Shown here: in pieces, positions 1 through 11,027 of the stretch
Position numbering within the stretch: position 1 is the first letter of the stretch
How the letters are laid out: each line of letters starts with the position of its first letter
Origin: Lactobacillus pasteurii DSM 23907 = CRBIP 24.76
GTDB lineage: Bacteria; Bacillota; Bacilli; Lactobacillales; Lactobacillaceae
DNA: 64,000 bases
Assembly: GCF_000297025.1 (NCBI RefSeq)
Contig: NZ_CAKD01000020.1
Span: forward strand, 62,001-126,000
Direction: 5' to 3'
Notes under the pieces: model-generated
Database searches by the model: none
Told to the model about the DNA's origin: nothing
What the model saw: only the letters and a program-made list of their open reading frames with translations
Made by a program: the position numbers and the translations under genes

Positions 1-21
1 AGTAAGTTATTGTTTGCATAA
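1..21 (+). CDS. Possible 3' end of the gene upstream of clpC (ctsR by position)
   Basis: Frame 1 from the window edge reads SKLLFA and then stops at 19-21. CtsR, the repressor of class III heat-shock genes, usually lies directly before clpC and ends in a similar hydrophobic tail. Seven codons cannot identify a protein, so this rests on position only. Confidence 0.2.
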   Translation, partial: SKLLFA

Positions 22-60
22 ATTAGATATATTAGTTAAAGGTCATAAGGTGGGATTTGT

Positions 61-2559
61 TTGGATATTTCATACAGTAATAGTGCAAATCAAGTATTAG
101 AGATTGCTCGTCAGCAAGCACAATATTTTCAACATCGAATGATTGGAACAGAGCACGTGCTCTTGGCGATGATCATTGAGTCAGATGGGGATGCTGGCAA
201 GGCGCTTCGTTCATGGGGACTTACTCCTTCTGCGGTAAGCGACGAGATTGAGCGTTATACTGGCTACGGTTCAGCTGCTAAGGCCAATTACATCGAAATG
301 TCTCCTAGATTAGCGATGGTGCTAGATTTTGCTAGAAGAAGTGCCAATGAATCTTCCAGCGATGAGATTACGACCAGTCATATCTTGCTGGGCTTGATTG
401 CTAATGAGCAGATTTTGTCAGCTAAGATTTTGCTTAACTTTAATGTTGACCTAGATCAATTGAGATCAGACTTAGAGGAAAACATCAACTTTTTCCAAGC
501 TGGCCAAGAAGATAATGCTCCGCAAAGATCTAGATATGGTCAAGCTGGTGGTCCTACTAGAAACACGGGCAAGCGTTCTACAACGCCAACTTTGGACCGG
601 GTAGCGATTGACTTGAATCAACGGGTAAAAAATGGCGAAGTTGATCCAGTGATTGGTCGCGATAAGGAAATTAAGCGTGTAATTCAAATTTTGTCTCGCC
701 GCACAAAGAATAATCCAATGCTTATTGGTGAGCCAGGTGTTGGTAAGACTGCGGTAGCAGAAGCAATTGCAACTGAAATCGTCAACAAGAGAGTACCGGC
801 AGATTTGCGTAATAAACGAGTAATGACCCTGAACATCGCTAACATGGTAGCTGGAACCAAGTTCAGAGGCGAGTTTGAAGATCGCATGCGCAAGATGCTG
901 CAAGAAATTGCTCGCGATGGCAAGGTGATTTTGTTTATCGATGAAATGCACACCTTGATCGGTGCCGGCGGGGCAGAAGGGGCAATTGATGCCTCCAATA
1001 TTTTAAAGCCCGCTCTAGCTCGAGGCGATTTACAAATGATTGGGGCTACGACTTTTGACGAATATCAAAAATATGTCGAAAAAGATCAAGCCTTGGCTAG
1101 ACGCTTCCAGCAAGTGCGCTTGAATGAACCAAGCACTAAGGATACTTTGAACATTTTAACCGGTTTGCGTCCAAAATACGAAGAATATCACCACGTAACA
1201 ATTAGCGACGAAAGTTTGCAAGCAGCGGTCAATTTATCAACGCGCTACATTGCAAGTCGCTATTTGCCAGATAAGGCAATCGACTTGATCGATGAAGCTA
1301 GTGCAGCCGTTAAAATTAAAAACAATGCCGGCAGAAGCGACCGTCTAGATCAATTCAATGATCAATTAAAGAAAATCATCGAGAAGAAGAATGCTGCAGC
1401 AGCTAGTCAAAACTTTGTCGAAGCAGCTAAGTTGCAAGAAATGCAGAACAATTTGAATTTGCAACGCAATGATTTAGCTGAAAAATTGCACCAAAAAGAT
1501 GCCGGCAAGGCAGTTGTGACTCCTGAAGATATTGCTGTGGTCGTTTCATCTTGGACTGGCGTGCCAGTAACGCAAATGAAAACTAGTGAAACCAAGCGTT
1601 TAGCTCAACTGGAAGAGATTTTGCATCAAAGAGTCATTGGCCAATCAAAAGCTGTGTCAGCTGTGGCTAAAGCAATTAGACGTAGTAGAAGTGGCATTAA
1701 AGATGAACGCCGGCCAATTGGTTCATTCTTATTCTTAGGACCAACTGGTGTTGGTAAGACTGAATTAGCTAAGGCAGTTGCTCATGCAGTCTTTGGCTCA
1801 GATGCCAACATGATCAGAATCGACATGTCAGAATACATGGATTCTATTGCCAGCAGCAAGTTAATCGGTTCAGCTCCTGGATATGTTGGCTATGAAGAAG
1901 GCGGTCAATTATCCGAACAAGTTCGTCGTCATCCTTACTCAGTTATTTTGCTTGATGAGGTTGAAAAGGCGCACCCAGATGTCTTCAATTTGCTATTGCA
2001 GGTTTTAGATGAAGGATTTTTGACAGATTCCAAGGGTCGAAAGGTAGACTTTAGAAATACAATCATTATCATGACTTCTAACTTGGGCTCAAGAAGCTTA
2101 TTTGAGACTAAGGCAGTCGGCTTTACCGCTGACAGCAATGCTCAAGCAAACTTGCGCGAAGACAAGGTTAAGCAAGCTTTGAAGCAATTCTTCAGGCCGG
2201 AATTTTTGAACAGAATTGATGGTACGATTGTCTTTGATCAATTATCAGAAAAAGAGTTGCGCGAAATTGTAACCTTGTTGACCAAACGTTTGGTTGATCG
2301 CTTGGAGGCTAAGGGCATTACTTTGAAGATTTCAAGAGCAGCCTTAGATAAGATTGCTAAAGATGGCTATGATCCAGAAAATGGTGCTAGACCGCTTAGA
2401 AGAACAATTCAAAACGAAATCGAAGACGAAATCGCCAGTATGCTGATCGATGGTGCCGTAAGTAAGGGCGACATCATTAAGATTGGTGCTAGTCGCGACA
2501 AGTTGAAGTTCGATCTTGTCAAAAAACAAAGCAAAATCAAGGAAGCTGTAGAAGTTTAA
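61..2559 (+). CDS. clpC: ATP-dependent Clp protease ATP-binding subunit ClpC
   Basis: ClpC is a hexameric AAA+ unfoldase that feeds damaged or tagged proteins to ClpP in the cytoplasm. The 832-residue protein has two Clp N repeats (about 1-150) and a first AAA domain with Walker A GEPGVGKT at 223-230. A short UVR-type coiled middle region follows near 430-470, then a second AAA domain with GPTGVGKT at 560-567. A VGF tripeptide at 686-688 lies in the loop that docks on ClpP. The UVR region and full length separate ClpC from ClpE and ClpB. The start is TTG, placed by AAGGTGGG at 47-54. In Firmicutes clpC is usually in the CtsR regulon. Its own promoter is not in view, so it is probably cotranscribed with the gene upstream. 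Confidence 0.95.
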   Translation: MDISYSNSANQVLEIARQQAQYFQHRMIGTEHVLLAMIIESDGDAGKALRSWGLTPSAVSDEIERYTGYGSAAKANYIEMSPRLAMVLDFARRSANESSSDEITTSHILLGLIANEQILSAKILLNFNVDLDQLRSDLEENINFFQAGQEDNAPQRSRYGQAGGPTRNTGKRSTTPTLDRVAIDLNQRVKNGEVDPVIGRDKEIKRVIQILSRRTKNNPMLIGEPGVGKTAVAEAIATEIVNKRVPADLRNKRVMTLNIANMVAGTKFRGEFEDRMRKMLQEIARDGKVILFIDEMHTLIGAGGAEGAIDASNILKPALARGDLQMIGATTFDEYQKYVEKDQALARRFQQVRLNEPSTKDTLNILTGLRPKYEEYHHVTISDESLQAAVNLSTRYIASRYLPDKAIDLIDEASAAVKIKNNAGRSDRLDQFNDQLKKIIEKKNAAAASQNFVEAAKLQEMQNNLNLQRNDLAEKLHQKDAGKAVVTPEDIAVVVSSWTGVPVTQMKTSETKRLAQLEEILHQRVIGQSKAVSAVAKAIRRSRSGIKDERRPIGSFLFLGPTGVGKTELAKAVAHAVFGSDANMIRIDMSEYMDSIASSKLIGSAPGYVGYEEGGQLSEQVRRHPYSVILLDEVEKAHPDVFNLLLQVLDEGFLTDSKGRKVDFRNTIIIMTSNLGSRSLFETKAVGFTADSNAQANLREDKVKQALKQFFRPEFLNRIDGTIVFDQLSEKELREIVTLLTKRLVDRLEAKGITLKISRAALDKIAKDGYDPENGARPLRRTIQNEIEDEIASMLIDGAVSKGDIIKIGASRDKLKFDLVKKQSKIKEAVEV

Positions 2560-2561
2560 CC

Positions 2562-2590
2562 TTGACGTCAAAGCTTATAAATAGTATAAT
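2562..2590 (+). promoter_or_regulatory. Strong sigma-A promoter for rpoB-rpoC
   Basis: TTGACG at 2562-2567 and TATAAT at 2585-2590 are exactly 17 bp apart, a near-consensus promoter. It starts just after the clpC stop codon. Transcription should begin near 2597, leaving a leader of about 165 nt before rpoB. Confidence 0.85.
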
Positions 2591-2596
2591 ATTGCC

Positions 2597-2763
2597 TGAT
2601 TTAAAAGGCTGAATTTCAGAATTCTGCTGATCTATTGTCCAGCAGAATAATAAAGACAAAAATGACCAGGTCATTTTTGTCTTTTTTGTACTCAAAAATC
2701 CAGCTTTTGAAATTTGTAACACAAATGTAATATTTGCTTTCTCTAACAGAAAGGATGTTTTCC
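2597..2763 (+). ncRNA. rpoB leader RNA, candidate Lacto-rpoB element
   Basis: The 5' UTR holds three structures. A perfect 8-bp hairpin (TTCTGCTG at 2622-2629 with CAGCAGAA at 2640-2647) comes first. A terminator-like hairpin at 2652-2687 follows. The third is a 6-bp hairpin, CTTTCT 2737-2742 with AGAAAG 2748-2753, whose 3' arm overlaps the rpoB Shine-Dalgarno sequence. A conserved RNA called Lacto-rpoB is known in the 5' UTR of rpoB in lactic acid bacteria. Position and taxon fit, but I could not run the covariance model. Confidence 0.6.
2652..2687 (+). terminator. Terminator or attenuator between clpC and rpoB
   Basis: AAAGACAAAAATGACC and its exact reverse complement are separated by one base and followed by a run of T. 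It lies downstream of the rpoB promoter, so besides ending clpC transcripts it could attenuate rpoB. Confidence 0.75.
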
Positions 2764-5700
2764 TTGTTAAACGGACATGTAGTTAATTATGGTAAGCATC
2801 GTACAAGACGTAGTTTTTCAAAGATTAAAGAAGTTTTGAAACTACCTAACTTGACCGATGTTCAAACACAATCATATCAATGGTTCCTTGATAAAGGTAT
2901 CAAAGAAGTTTTCGATGACATTATGCCTATCGGCGACTTCTCAGGTAAGCTTTCATTAGAATATGTTGGCTACAAATTACAAAAGCCAAAATATACTGTA
3001 GATGAATCACGTGACCACGATGCAACTTATGCTGCACCTATGCACGTGACTTTGAAGTTGACCAACCAAGAAACTGGCGAAATCAAGACTCAAGATGTTT
3101 TCTTCGGTGATTTGCCTTTGATGACTGAATCAGGTTCATTCATTATCAACGGTGCCGAAAGAGTTATCGTTTCACAGTTAGTTAGATCACCTGGTGTTTA
3201 CTATTCAGGCGAATTTGACAAAAATGGTCGTCAAACTTTTGGTGCCACTGTTATTCCTAACCGTGGTGCTTGGCTTGAATATGAAACTGATGCTAAGAAT
3301 GTTTCCTACGTTCGCGTTGACCGTACTCGTAAGTTACCTTTGACTGTTTTGGTTAGAGCTATGGGTTTGGGTTCAGATGGCGAAATCTTGGATATGTTTG
3401 GCAAGAGCGACACTTTGCAATTCACTCTTGAAAAGGATGTTCACAAAAACCCAGCTGACTCACGCGTAGCTGAAGCTCTTAAGGACATTTACGAACGTTT
3501 GCGTCCAGGTGAACCAAAGACTACTGATACTTCTAGATCATTGCTTTACGCACGTTTCTTTGATCCACGTCGTTACGACTTAGCACCAGTTGGCCGTTAC
3601 AAGATTAACAAGAAACTTTCACTTAAGAATCGTTTATACGGTCAAACCTTGGCAGAAACCTTGGCAGATCCAGATACTGGTGAAATTATTGTCAAGAAGG
3701 GTACTGTAGTTACTCATGAAATTATGGATACTTTGGAAAAGTATCTTGATCGTGATGACTTCAAGATGGTAACTTACGAACCATCAAGCGAAGCTGTTGT
3801 ACCTGACCCAATTACAGTTCAAGAAATCAAGGTATTCTCAAAGGTTGATCCAGAAAGAGAAATCAAGTTGATTTCTAATGGTCACATCGGCGAAGACGTT
3901 AAGCACTTAACTCCAGCTGATGTTTTGGCTTCAATCAACTACTTCTTTGCTCTTCAAGATCAATTAGGCAACACTGATGACATCGACCACTTGGGTAACC
4001 GTCGTATTCGTCGTGTTGGTGAATTGCTTCAAAACCAATTCAGAATTGGTTTGGCTAGAATGGAACGTGTTGTACGCGAAAGAATGTCAATTCAAGACCC
4101 TACAACTGTAACTCCTCAACAATTGATCAACATTCGTCCAATTGTTGCCAGCTTGAAGGAATTCTTCGGTTCATCACAACTTTCACAGTTCATGGACCAA
4201 CACAACCCACTCGGTGAATTGACTCACAAGCGTCGTATGTCAGCCCTTGGACCTGGTGGTTTGACTCGTGACCGTGCCGGTTATGAAGTTCGTGACGTTC
4301 ACTATACTCACTATGGTCGTCTTTGTCCTATCGAAACTCCAGAAGGACCTAACATCGGTTTGATCAACTCACTTGCTTCATACGCAGTGATCAACAAGTA
4401 TGGTTTTATTGAGACTCCATACCGCCGTGTTTCTTGGAAGACTCACAAGGTTACTGACAAGATCGACTACTTGACTGCCGATGTTGAAGATAACTACATC
4501 ATCGCCGGTGCCAACACTCGTTTGAATCCAGATGGATCATTCAAGGACGACATTATCTTGGCTAGATTTAAGGAAGATAACGTCGAAGTTACTCCTGACA
4601 AGATCGACTACATGGACGTTATTCCAAAGCAAGTCGTTTCTGTTGCTTCAGCATGTATCCCATTCCTTGAAAACGACGACTCTAACCGTGCTTTGATGGG
4701 TGCCAACCAGCAACGTCAGGCTGCCCCACTTATCAACCCACACAGTTCATTAGTTGGTACTGGTATGGAATACCGTGCAGCCCACGACTCCGGTGATGCT
4801 TTGCTTGCTAAAGAAGCTGGTGTAGTTGAATACGTTGATGGTAACGAAATTAGAATTAGACGCGAAGATGGTACTTTAGATAAGTACGTACTTGAAAAGT
4901 ACCGTCGTTCAAACAACTCTAAGTCATACAACCAAACTCCTAACGTTAAGCAAGGCGACAAGGTTGACGCAAGCGATGTAATTGCTAACGGTCCAACTAT
5001 GAGCCATGGTGAATTGGCCTTAGGTCAAAACCCATTGATCGCCTTCATGACTTGGAACATGTACAACTTCGAAGACTCAATCATGTTGTCAGAACGTTTG
5101 GTAAAGGATGACGTTTACACTTCAATCAGTATTGAAGACTTCGAATCAGAAGCTCGTGACACTAAGCTTGGGCCTGAAGAAATCACTCGTGAACTTCCTA
5201 ACGTTGGTGAAGATGCCCTTAAGGATCTTGACGCTGATGGTATTATCCGTATTGGTGCCGAAGTTCATGACGGTGATATCTTAGTTGGTAAGGTTACTCC
5301 AAAGGGTGTGACTGAATTATCAGCTGAAGAAAGATTATTGCACGCAATCTTTGGTGAAAAGGCTCGCGAAGTTCGTGATACTTCACTTCACGTACCACAT
5401 GGTGGTGGCGGTATTGTTCAAGACGTTAAGGTTTACACTCGCGAAGGCGGAGATGAACTTGCTCCAGGTGTAAATACTATGGTTCGTGTTTACATCGCTC
5501 AAAAGAGAAAGATCCAAGTCGGTGACAAGATGTCTGGTCGTCACGGAAACAAGGGTACTGTAGCCGTTGTTATGCCTGAAGAAGATATGCCATTCTTGCC
5601 AGACGGTACTCCAGTTGATATCTGCTTGAACCCAATGGGTGTGCCTTCACGTATGAACATTGGACAGATTTTGGAATTGCACCTAGGTGCTGCTGCTCGT

Positions 5701-6387
5701 CAATTAGGTATCCACGTTGCTACTCCAGTATTCGATGGTGCCGATGAAAAGGATGTTTGGGACACTGTACACCAAGCTGGTATTGACCGCGATGGTAAGA
5801 CTGTAATTTACGATGGACGTACCGGTGAACCATTCCACAACCGTGTTTCTGTTGGTGTCATGCACTACTTGAAGTTGACTCACATGGTTGATGACAAGAT
5901 CCATGCACGTTCAATTGGGCCTTACTCATTGGTTACTCAACAACCTTTGGGTGGTAAGGCACAATTCGGTGGACAGCGTTTCGGTGAAATGGAAGTTTGG
6001 GCCCTTGAAGCATATGGTGCTGCTTACACCTTGCAAGAAATTTTGACTTACAAGTCAGATGACGTTGTTGGACGTGTAAGAGCTTATGAAGCTATTGTTA
6101 AGGGCGAAAGAATTCCTAAGCCAGGTGTTCCTGAATCATTCCGCGTTCTTGTTAAGGAATTGCAATCATTAGGATTGGATATCCGCGTGCTTGACATGAA
6201 CAAGCAAGAAATTGAACTTCGCGATATGGACGATGACTCAAATGAACATTTGAACATCGATACTTTGTCACGAATGGCAGAAGAACAACAAAAGAAGAAG
6301 TTAGCCAAGGAAACTAGCGAAACAGTTGACGCCACTGAAACTGAAGAAGTTCCAGTAGATGACGCTGATGATAAGGTTTCAAAGTAA
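2764..6387 (+). CDS. rpoB: DNA-directed RNA polymerase beta subunit
   Basis: RpoB forms half of the polymerase active-site cleft and carries the rifampicin pocket. The 1207-residue protein has the rif cluster around residues 470-500 ([22 protein letters not shown]), the signature [12 protein letters not shown], and the C-terminal [22 protein letters not shown] block in two contiguous parts. The start is TTG 2764, because the only good SD (AAAGGA 2750-2755) sits 8 nt before it. The upstream TTG at 2734 lacks an SD and ATG 2755 overlaps the SD. The C-terminal tail is acidic. rpoC follows after 16 nt in the same operon. No unusual rifampicin-resistance change was recognised. Confidence 0.97.
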   Translation: MLNGHVVNYGKHRTRRSFSKIKEVLKLPNLTDVQTQSYQWFLDKGIKEVFDDIMPIGDFSGKLSLEYVGYKLQKPKYTVDESRDHDATYAAPMHVTLKLTNQETGEIKTQDVFFGDLPLMTESGSFIINGAERVIVSQLVRSPGVYYSGEFDKNGRQTFGATVIPNRGAWLEYETDAKNVSYVRVDRTRKLPLTVLVRAMGLGSDGEILDMFGKSDTLQFTLEKDVHKNPADSRVAEALKDIYERLRPGEPKTTDTSRSLLYARFFDPRRYDLAPVGRYKINKKLSLKNRLYGQTLAETLADPDTGEIIVKKGTVVTHEIMDTLEKYLDRDDFKMVTYEPSSEAVVPDPITVQEIKVFSKVDPEREIKLISNGHIGEDVKHLTPADVLASINYFFALQDQLGNTDDIDHLGNRRIRRVGELLQNQFRIGLARMERVVRERMSIQDPTTVTPQQLINIRPIVASLKEFFGSSQLSQFMDQHNPLGELTHKRRMSALGPGGLTRDRAGYEVRDVHYTHYGRLCPIETPEGPNIGLINSLASYAVINKYGFIETPYRRVSWKTHKVTDKIDYLTADVEDNYIIAGANTRLNPDGSFKDDIILARFKEDNVEVTPDKIDYMDVIPKQVVSVASACIPFLENDDSNRALMGANQQRQAAPLINPHSSLVGTGMEYRAAHDSGDALLAKEAGVVEYVDGNEIRIRREDGTLDKYVLEKYRRSNNSKSYNQTPNVKQGDKVDASDVIANGPTMSHGELALGQNPLIAFMTWNMYNFEDSIMLSERLVKDDVYTSISIEDFESEARDTKLGPEEITRELPNVGEDALKDLDADGIIRIGAEVHDGDILVGKVTPKGVTELSAEERLLHAIFGEKAREVRDTSLHVPHGGGGIVQDVKVYTREGGDELAPGVNTMVRVYIAQKRKIQVGDKMSGRHGNKGTVAVVMPEEDMPFLPDGTPVDICLNPMGVPSRMNIGQILELHLGAAARQLGIHVATPVFDGADEKDVWDTVHQAGIDRDGKTVIYDGRTGEPFHNRVSVGVMHYLKLTHMVDDKIHARSIGPYSLVTQQPLGGKAQFGGQRFGEMEVWALEAYGAAYTLQEILTYKSDDVVGRVRAYEAIVKGERIPKPGVPESFRVLVKELQSLGLDIRVLDMNKQEIELRDMDDDSNEHLNIDTLSRMAEEQQKKKLAKETSETVDATETEEVPVDDADDKVSK

Positions 6388-6403
6388 GTAGGGGGTTAAA
6401 CTC

Positions 6404-9400
6404 TTGATCGACGTAAATAAGTTCGAAAGTATGCAGATTGGTCTTGCTTCACCTAACAAGATTAGAAGCTGGTCTTATGGTGAAGTTAAAAAACCAGAAA
6501 CGATCAATTATCGTACTTTAAAACCAGAAAAAGATGGCTTATTTGATGAAAGAATTTTCGGACCAACTAAAGATTGGTCTTGTACTTGTGGTAAGTACAA
6601 GGGTGTAAGATACCGCGGTATCGTTTGTGACCGTTGTGGTGTTGAAGTTACTTCAGCCAAGGTAAGAAGAGAAAGAATGGGCCACATTGAATTGGCTGCC
6701 CCTGTAACTCATATTTGGTACTTCAAGGGAATTCCTTCAAGAATGGGTCTAGTATTAGATATTTCTCCAAGATTGCTTGAAGAAGTTATCTATTTTGCTG
6801 CTTATATTGTTATTGATGCTGGTGATACTGATCTTGAACCAAAGCAACTTTTAACTGAAGCAGAATACCGTGAACAAAAGCAAAAGTACGGCAATAGATT
6901 TGTTGCTAAGATGGGTGCTGAAGCTATCCGCGACTTATTGAGACAAGTAGATCTTGATAAGGAAGTTAAGGATTTGAAGCAAGAACTTCAATCAGCAACT
7001 GGTCAAAAGCGTACTCGTGCAATTAGAAGATTGGATATTTTGGATGCCTTCAGAAACTCAGGCAACAAGCCTGAATGGATGGTTATGGATGCTGTTCCAG
7101 TTATTCCACCAGACTTGCGTCCAATGGTTCAACTTGAAGGTGGCCGTTTTGCTACTTCAGACTTGAACGATTTGTACCGTAGAGTAATCAACCGTAACAA
7201 TCGTTTGAAGAGATTGCTTGACTTAAATGCACCAAACATCATCGTTCAAAACGAAAAGAGAATGTTGCAAGAAGCTGTTGATGCCTTGATCGACAACGGT
7301 CGTCGTGGTCGTCCAGTTGTAGGACCAGGTAATCGTCCACTTAAGTCACTTTCACACATGCTTAAGGGTAAGCAGGGTCGTTTCCGTCAAAACCTTTTGG
7401 GTAAGCGTGTTGACTACTCAGGTCGTTCAGTTATCGACGTTTCACCTAAGTTGAAGCTTTACCAATGTGGTGTCCCACGTCCAATGGCTCTTGAATTGTT
7501 CAAGCCATTCGTAATGCACGAATTAGTTAAGCGCGGTATTGCATCTAACATCAAGAATGCTAAGCGTAAGATTGATCGTGAAGATGACGACATCTGGGAT
7601 GTACTTGAAGATGTAATTAAGGAACGCCCAGTTCTTTTGAACAGAGCACCTACTCTTCACCGTTTGAGTATCCAAGCCTTTGAACCTGTTTTGGTTCCTG
7701 GTAAATCAATCAGATTGCATCCATTGACATGTGAAGCCTACAACGCCGACTTCGACGGTGACCAGATGGCCATTCACGTACCTTTGTCAGATGAAGCTGT
7801 TGCTGAATCAAGATTATTGATGCTTGCAGCTCACCACATTTTGGCACCTAAGGATGGTAAGCCAATCGTAACTCCTTCACAGGACGTCGTTTTGGGTAAC
7901 TACTGGTTGACTCAAGCTGAACGCGGTCGTGAAGGCGAAGGCATGATCTTTACTTCACCTGCAGAAGCAACTGTAGCATATGAAAATGGCGACATTCACT
8001 ACCACACCATTATTGGTATGGCTGCTGATTCAATGCCAGAAAAGTCATGGCCTAAGGGTTGCGAACACAAGATTTTCGTAACTACTTATGGTAAGATCGT
8101 CTTCAACCAAGTGTTCCCAGACGACTACTTCTACATTAACGAACCAACTGAAGCTAACTTGAACAATCCTTTGGATGAAAAGTACTTCTTGAAGGATGGA
8201 GAAGACATTCAATCTAAGATTGATGAAGTTGCTGATGACTTGATCGCAACTCCATTCAAGAGTGGTTTCTTGTCAGACTCAATCGCAACTATTTACAAGT
8301 ACTACAAGGTACAAAGAACTTCAGAATACCTTGACGACTTGAAGCAATTGGGTTACGAAAGCTCTACTACTTCAGGTATCACTATCGGTATGATCGACGT
8401 TCCTGAAATTGCCGATAAGGATGAAAAGGTAGAAAAGGCCCACAAGCAAGTTGATGTTGTTTCTAAGCAATTTAGACGTGGTTTGATCACTGAACAAGAA
8501 CGTCACGACCGAGTAATTAGCATTTGGAACGCATGTAAGGATGAAGTTCAAAATGAAATTGCTCAAATCTATGACCCAAGAAACCCAATCACTATCATGG
8601 CCGACTCCGGTGCCCGTGGTAACATCTCAAACTTTACTCAGTTAGCTGGTATGCGTGGTTTGATGGCCACTCCTAACGGTGGTTTGTTCGAAATTCCAGT
8701 TACCTCAAACTTTAAGGAAGGTTTGTCAGTATTGGAACTATTCATGTCAACTCACGGTGCTCGTAAGGGTATGACTGATACTGCCTTGAAGACTGCTCAG
8801 TCAGGTTACTTAACTCGTCGTTTGGTTGACGTTGCCCAAGACGTTATTATTCGTGAAGATGACTGTGGTACTGACCGTGGAATTACTGTTCACTCAATTA
8901 TGGAAGGCGACGAATTGATCGAACCATTATTCGATCGTTTGCTTGGTCGTTTCACTGGCGAAACAGTTAAGGATCCAGCTACAGGCGAAGTTATCGTTGG
9001 TAGAAATGTAATGATGGACGAAAATCTTGCCCACAAGATCGTTGATGCTGGCGTAACTCACGTTAAGATTAGATCAATCCTTACTTGTGACACTCCACAC
9101 GGTGTTTGCCGCAAGTGTTATGGTATGAACTTGGCAACTGGTGAAGAAGTTGAAGTTGGTGAAGCAGTTGGTACTGTTGCTGCTCAATCAATCGGTGAAC
9201 CTGGTACTCAGCTTACTTTGAGAACTTTCCACAACGGTGGTGTTGCCGGTGCCGAAGATATTACTCAGGGTCTTCCTCGTGTTCAAGAATTGTTCGAAGC
9301 ACGTAACCCTAAGGGTCGTGCTACTATCTCAGAAGTTGATGGTATCGTAGATTCAATCCAAGAAAACCCAGCAGACCACACTAGAGAAATTACCATTAAG

Positions 9401-10075
9401 GGTAAGATCGATGAAAGAACTTATAGCGTTGCTTACACTGCATCTGTTGCAGTTAGCGAAGGCGATGAAGTTCGTCGTGGTGACAAGTTGACTTTGGGTT
9501 CTGTTGACCCTAAGGAATTGATCCAAGTTACTGATACTTTGACTACTGAAAAGTACATCCTTGCCGAAGTTCAAAAGGCTTATAGAATGCAGGGTGTAGA
9601 CATTTCCGATAAGCACGTTGAAGTATTGACTCGTCAAATGTTGCAAAAGGTCCGCGTACTTGATCCAGGTGAAACTGACATCTTGCCAGGTGAAATCATG
9701 GATATCGGTCAATTTAGAGACCGCAACAAACAAGTAATTATTTCTGGAGGAATCCCAGCAACTGCTCAAAGCATTATCTTGGGTATTACTAAGGCTGCCC
9801 TTGAAACTAACAGTTTCTTGTCAGCTGCTTCATTCCAGGAAACTACTCGTGTTCTTACTGATGCATCTATTAGAGGTAAGAACGATCCATTACTCGGTCT
9901 TAAGGAAAACGTCATTATCGGTAAGATTATTCCTGCTGGTACTGGTATGCCTGTTTACAGAAACATGGAGCCAAAGGCAGACGTTGATCCTAAGAAGGTT
10001 GAACAAAATAACAAGTCAGTTTACTCAATCGCCGACATTGAAAAGCAAATGAAGGACGAAGAACCTGCAAAGTAA
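6404..10075 (+). CDS. rpoC: DNA-directed RNA polymerase beta' subunit
   Basis: RpoC supplies the catalytic magnesium site. The 1223-residue protein has the N-terminal zinc finger ([13 protein letters not shown] then CDRCG, about residues 60-82) and the invariant NADFDGDQM motif at about 447-455. It also has the second zinc site ([13 protein letters not shown]) and the switch/bridge region [16 protein letters not shown]. The start is TTG with TAGGGGGT a few bases upstream, 16 nt after rpoB. A bidirectional terminator closes the operon. Confidence 0.97.
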   Translation: MIDVNKFESMQIGLASPNKIRSWSYGEVKKPETINYRTLKPEKDGLFDERIFGPTKDWSCTCGKYKGVRYRGIVCDRCGVEVTSAKVRRERMGHIELAAPVTHIWYFKGIPSRMGLVLDISPRLLEEVIYFAAYIVIDAGDTDLEPKQLLTEAEYREQKQKYGNRFVAKMGAEAIRDLLRQVDLDKEVKDLKQELQSATGQKRTRAIRRLDILDAFRNSGNKPEWMVMDAVPVIPPDLRPMVQLEGGRFATSDLNDLYRRVINRNNRLKRLLDLNAPNIIVQNEKRMLQEAVDALIDNGRRGRPVVGPGNRPLKSLSHMLKGKQGRFRQNLLGKRVDYSGRSVIDVSPKLKLYQCGVPRPMALELFKPFVMHELVKRGIASNIKNAKRKIDREDDDIWDVLEDVIKERPVLLNRAPTLHRLSIQAFEPVLVPGKSIRLHPLTCEAYNADFDGDQMAIHVPLSDEAVAESRLLMLAAHHILAPKDGKPIVTPSQDVVLGNYWLTQAERGREGEGMIFTSPAEATVAYENGDIHYHTIIGMAADSMPEKSWPKGCEHKIFVTTYGKIVFNQVFPDDYFYINEPTEANLNNPLDEKYFLKDGEDIQSKIDEVADDLIATPFKSGFLSDSIATIYKYYKVQRTSEYLDDLKQLGYESSTTSGITIGMIDVPEIADKDEKVEKAHKQVDVVSKQFRRGLITEQERHDRVISIWNACKDEVQNEIAQIYDPRNPITIMADSGARGNISNFTQLAGMRGLMATPNGGLFEIPVTSNFKEGLSVLELFMSTHGARKGMTDTALKTAQSGYLTRRLVDVAQDVIIREDDCGTDRGITVHSIMEGDELIEPLFDRLLGRFTGETVKDPATGEVIVGRNVMMDENLAHKIVDAGVTHVKIRSILTCDTPHGVCRKCYGMNLATGEEVEVGEAVGTVAAQSIGEPGTQLTLRTFHNGGVAGAEDITQGLPRVQELFEARNPKGRATISEVDGIVDSIQENPADHTREITIKGKIDERTYSVAYTASVAVSEGDEVRRGDKLTLGSVDPKELIQVTDTLTTEKYILAEVQKAYRMQGVDISDKHVEVLTRQMLQKVRVLDPGETDILPGEIMDIGQFRDRNKQVIISGGIPATAQSIILGITKAALETNSFLSAASFQETTRVLTDASIRGKNDPLLGLKENVIIGKIIPAGTGMPVYRNMEPKADVDPKKVEQNNKSVYSIADIEKQMKDEEPAK

Positions 10076-10103
10076 ATTTGACAATTTAATCTGTTAGAGA
10101 AAG

Positions 10104-10136
10104 AAAAACTCGGAAAAATTTCCGAGTTTTTTCTTT
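10104..10136. terminator. Bidirectional terminator between rpoC and the prepilin peptidase gene
   Basis: AACTCGGAAA and TTTCCGAGTT pair across a 2-nt gap, flanked by A-rich and T-rich tracts. It serves rpoC from the left and the convergent gene from the right. Confidence 0.85.
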
Positions 10137-10842
10137 AGTTGATAATTTGAAATAGTTGATAATTATTAAACAAAATTGTCGCAGCATAAATATATGGGAC
10201 AAAAGGAAGAGCTTGATGGCTCTTCTTTTTTGTTATCGGAAAAACTACCAAACATAAAATGCAGGCAAGCAGCATGATGAGATTGGCGCTTTGCGCTGAA
10301 AAAAATCCGACCAGCAGCAAATAGATTAATAAATCGCCTTCTCCAAGCTTTTCTTTTTTGATCATTAGCCCAAAAGCTATTATCATTGGCAGAAAATTCA
10401 ATAAGCTCAAACTATCGAGCTTTAAGGGGAAAAGCAGGCGCTTGCCGATTAATGCAAGCAGCGGACAAAATAATAGGTAAATTGGAAATTCTTGCTCAAA
10501 ATAATCGAATAGGCTGATTATCAAAAGAAAAAATAATAAAATTGCCAAAAAGTAGCTATTGATTTTACTAAAATCTAGCAAAACAAAAGAAAATCCTCCG
10601 ATTAATTCAATCAGTAGATGCTCCGCAGAAATTTTTGTCTGGCAATAATGGCATTTTCCTCTCAAATAGAGATAGGAAATAATTGGCAAAGTATCCCAGA
10701 ATCTCAGCTGCTTTTTGCAAGCAAAACAATAGGATCGCGATAAGATTAGCTGATAATTGTCGATCTGCAGGCGATTGAATACCAAATTGGCGTGTGAAGC
10801 TACACAAGCTCCAATAAAAAAGTTGCTTAAGTAATAAATCAT
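10135..10842 (-). CDS. Type IV prepilin peptidase, ComC/PilD-like
   Basis: This aspartic membrane protease cleaves (and in some members methylates) type IV prepilin-like proteins, here probably competence pseudopilins. The 235 residues start with a membrane segment, then a cytosolic loop with two CxxC pairs (CFACKK and CHYCQT) typical of PilD/ComC. About six more hydrophobic segments follow. The GxGD catalytic motif is present as GEGD before the last segments. AGGAG lies about 8 nt before the ATG. It is a single gene between two ribosomal/polymerase operons on the opposite strand. In Firmicutes such genes are expressed during competence. Confidence 0.85.
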   Translation of the reverse strand: MIYYLSNFFIGACVASHANLVFNRLQIDNYQLILSRSYCFACKKQLRFWDTLPIISYLYLRGKCHYCQTKISAEHLLIELIGGFSFVLLDFSKINSYFLAILLFFLLIISLFDYFEQEFPIYLLFCPLLALIGKRLLFPLKLDSLSLLNFLPMIIAFGLMIKKEKLGEGDLLIYLLLVGFFSAQSANLIMLLACILCLVVFPITKKKSHQALPFVPYIYAATILFNNYQLFQIIN

Positions 10843-10908
10843 AAAAAGTCCTCCTATATATTAGATACGCAAAAAAAGCGCATTTTTATTTTTTAAGACA
10901 AAAAAATA

Positions 10909-10937
10909 TTGGATTTTTTGGAAAAAGGGTGTAAACT
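10909..10937 (+). promoter_or_regulatory. Promoter of the rpsL-rpsG-fusA operon
   Basis: TTGGAT (10909-10914) and TAAACT (10932-10937) are separated by 17 bp, about 90 bp before rpsL. Confidence 0.65.
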
Positions 10938-10943
10938 AACTCT

Positions 10944-11027
10944 TGTATGTTTTGAACAAGATGTTCGTGAGAAAAAAGAAACTCCCGGATGTGTGAACAA
11001 AATAATTATTTTTAGGAGGAAAATTTA
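10944..11027 (+). promoter_or_regulatory. Structured rpsL leader
   Basis: The roughly 84-nt 5' UTR contains GAACA/TGTTC around a 3-nt loop, and GTTC and GAAC elements that could close a larger stem around a CCCGG core. It resembles other ribosomal protein leaders only in general layout. I do not recognise the family. Confidence 0.35.

Noticed and set aside
472-951. 159-codon minus-strand reading frame inside clpC
   Set aside because: It lies opposite conserved ClpC sequence, has no SD and no recognisable protein; a shadow of the coding strand.
2734-2763. N-terminal extension of RpoB from TTG 2734
   Set aside because: It has no SD and runs through the hairpin that contains the real SD at 2750-2755.
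4170-4260. Rifampicin-resistance change in the rif cluster of rpoB
   Set aside because: The His after DQ is, as far as I know, normal in lactobacilli; other cluster residues look wild type.
9801-10052. 83-codon reading frame in another frame of rpoC
   Set aside because: Fully inside the conserved rpoC C-terminus with no own SD and low-complexity Leu/Val-rich product.
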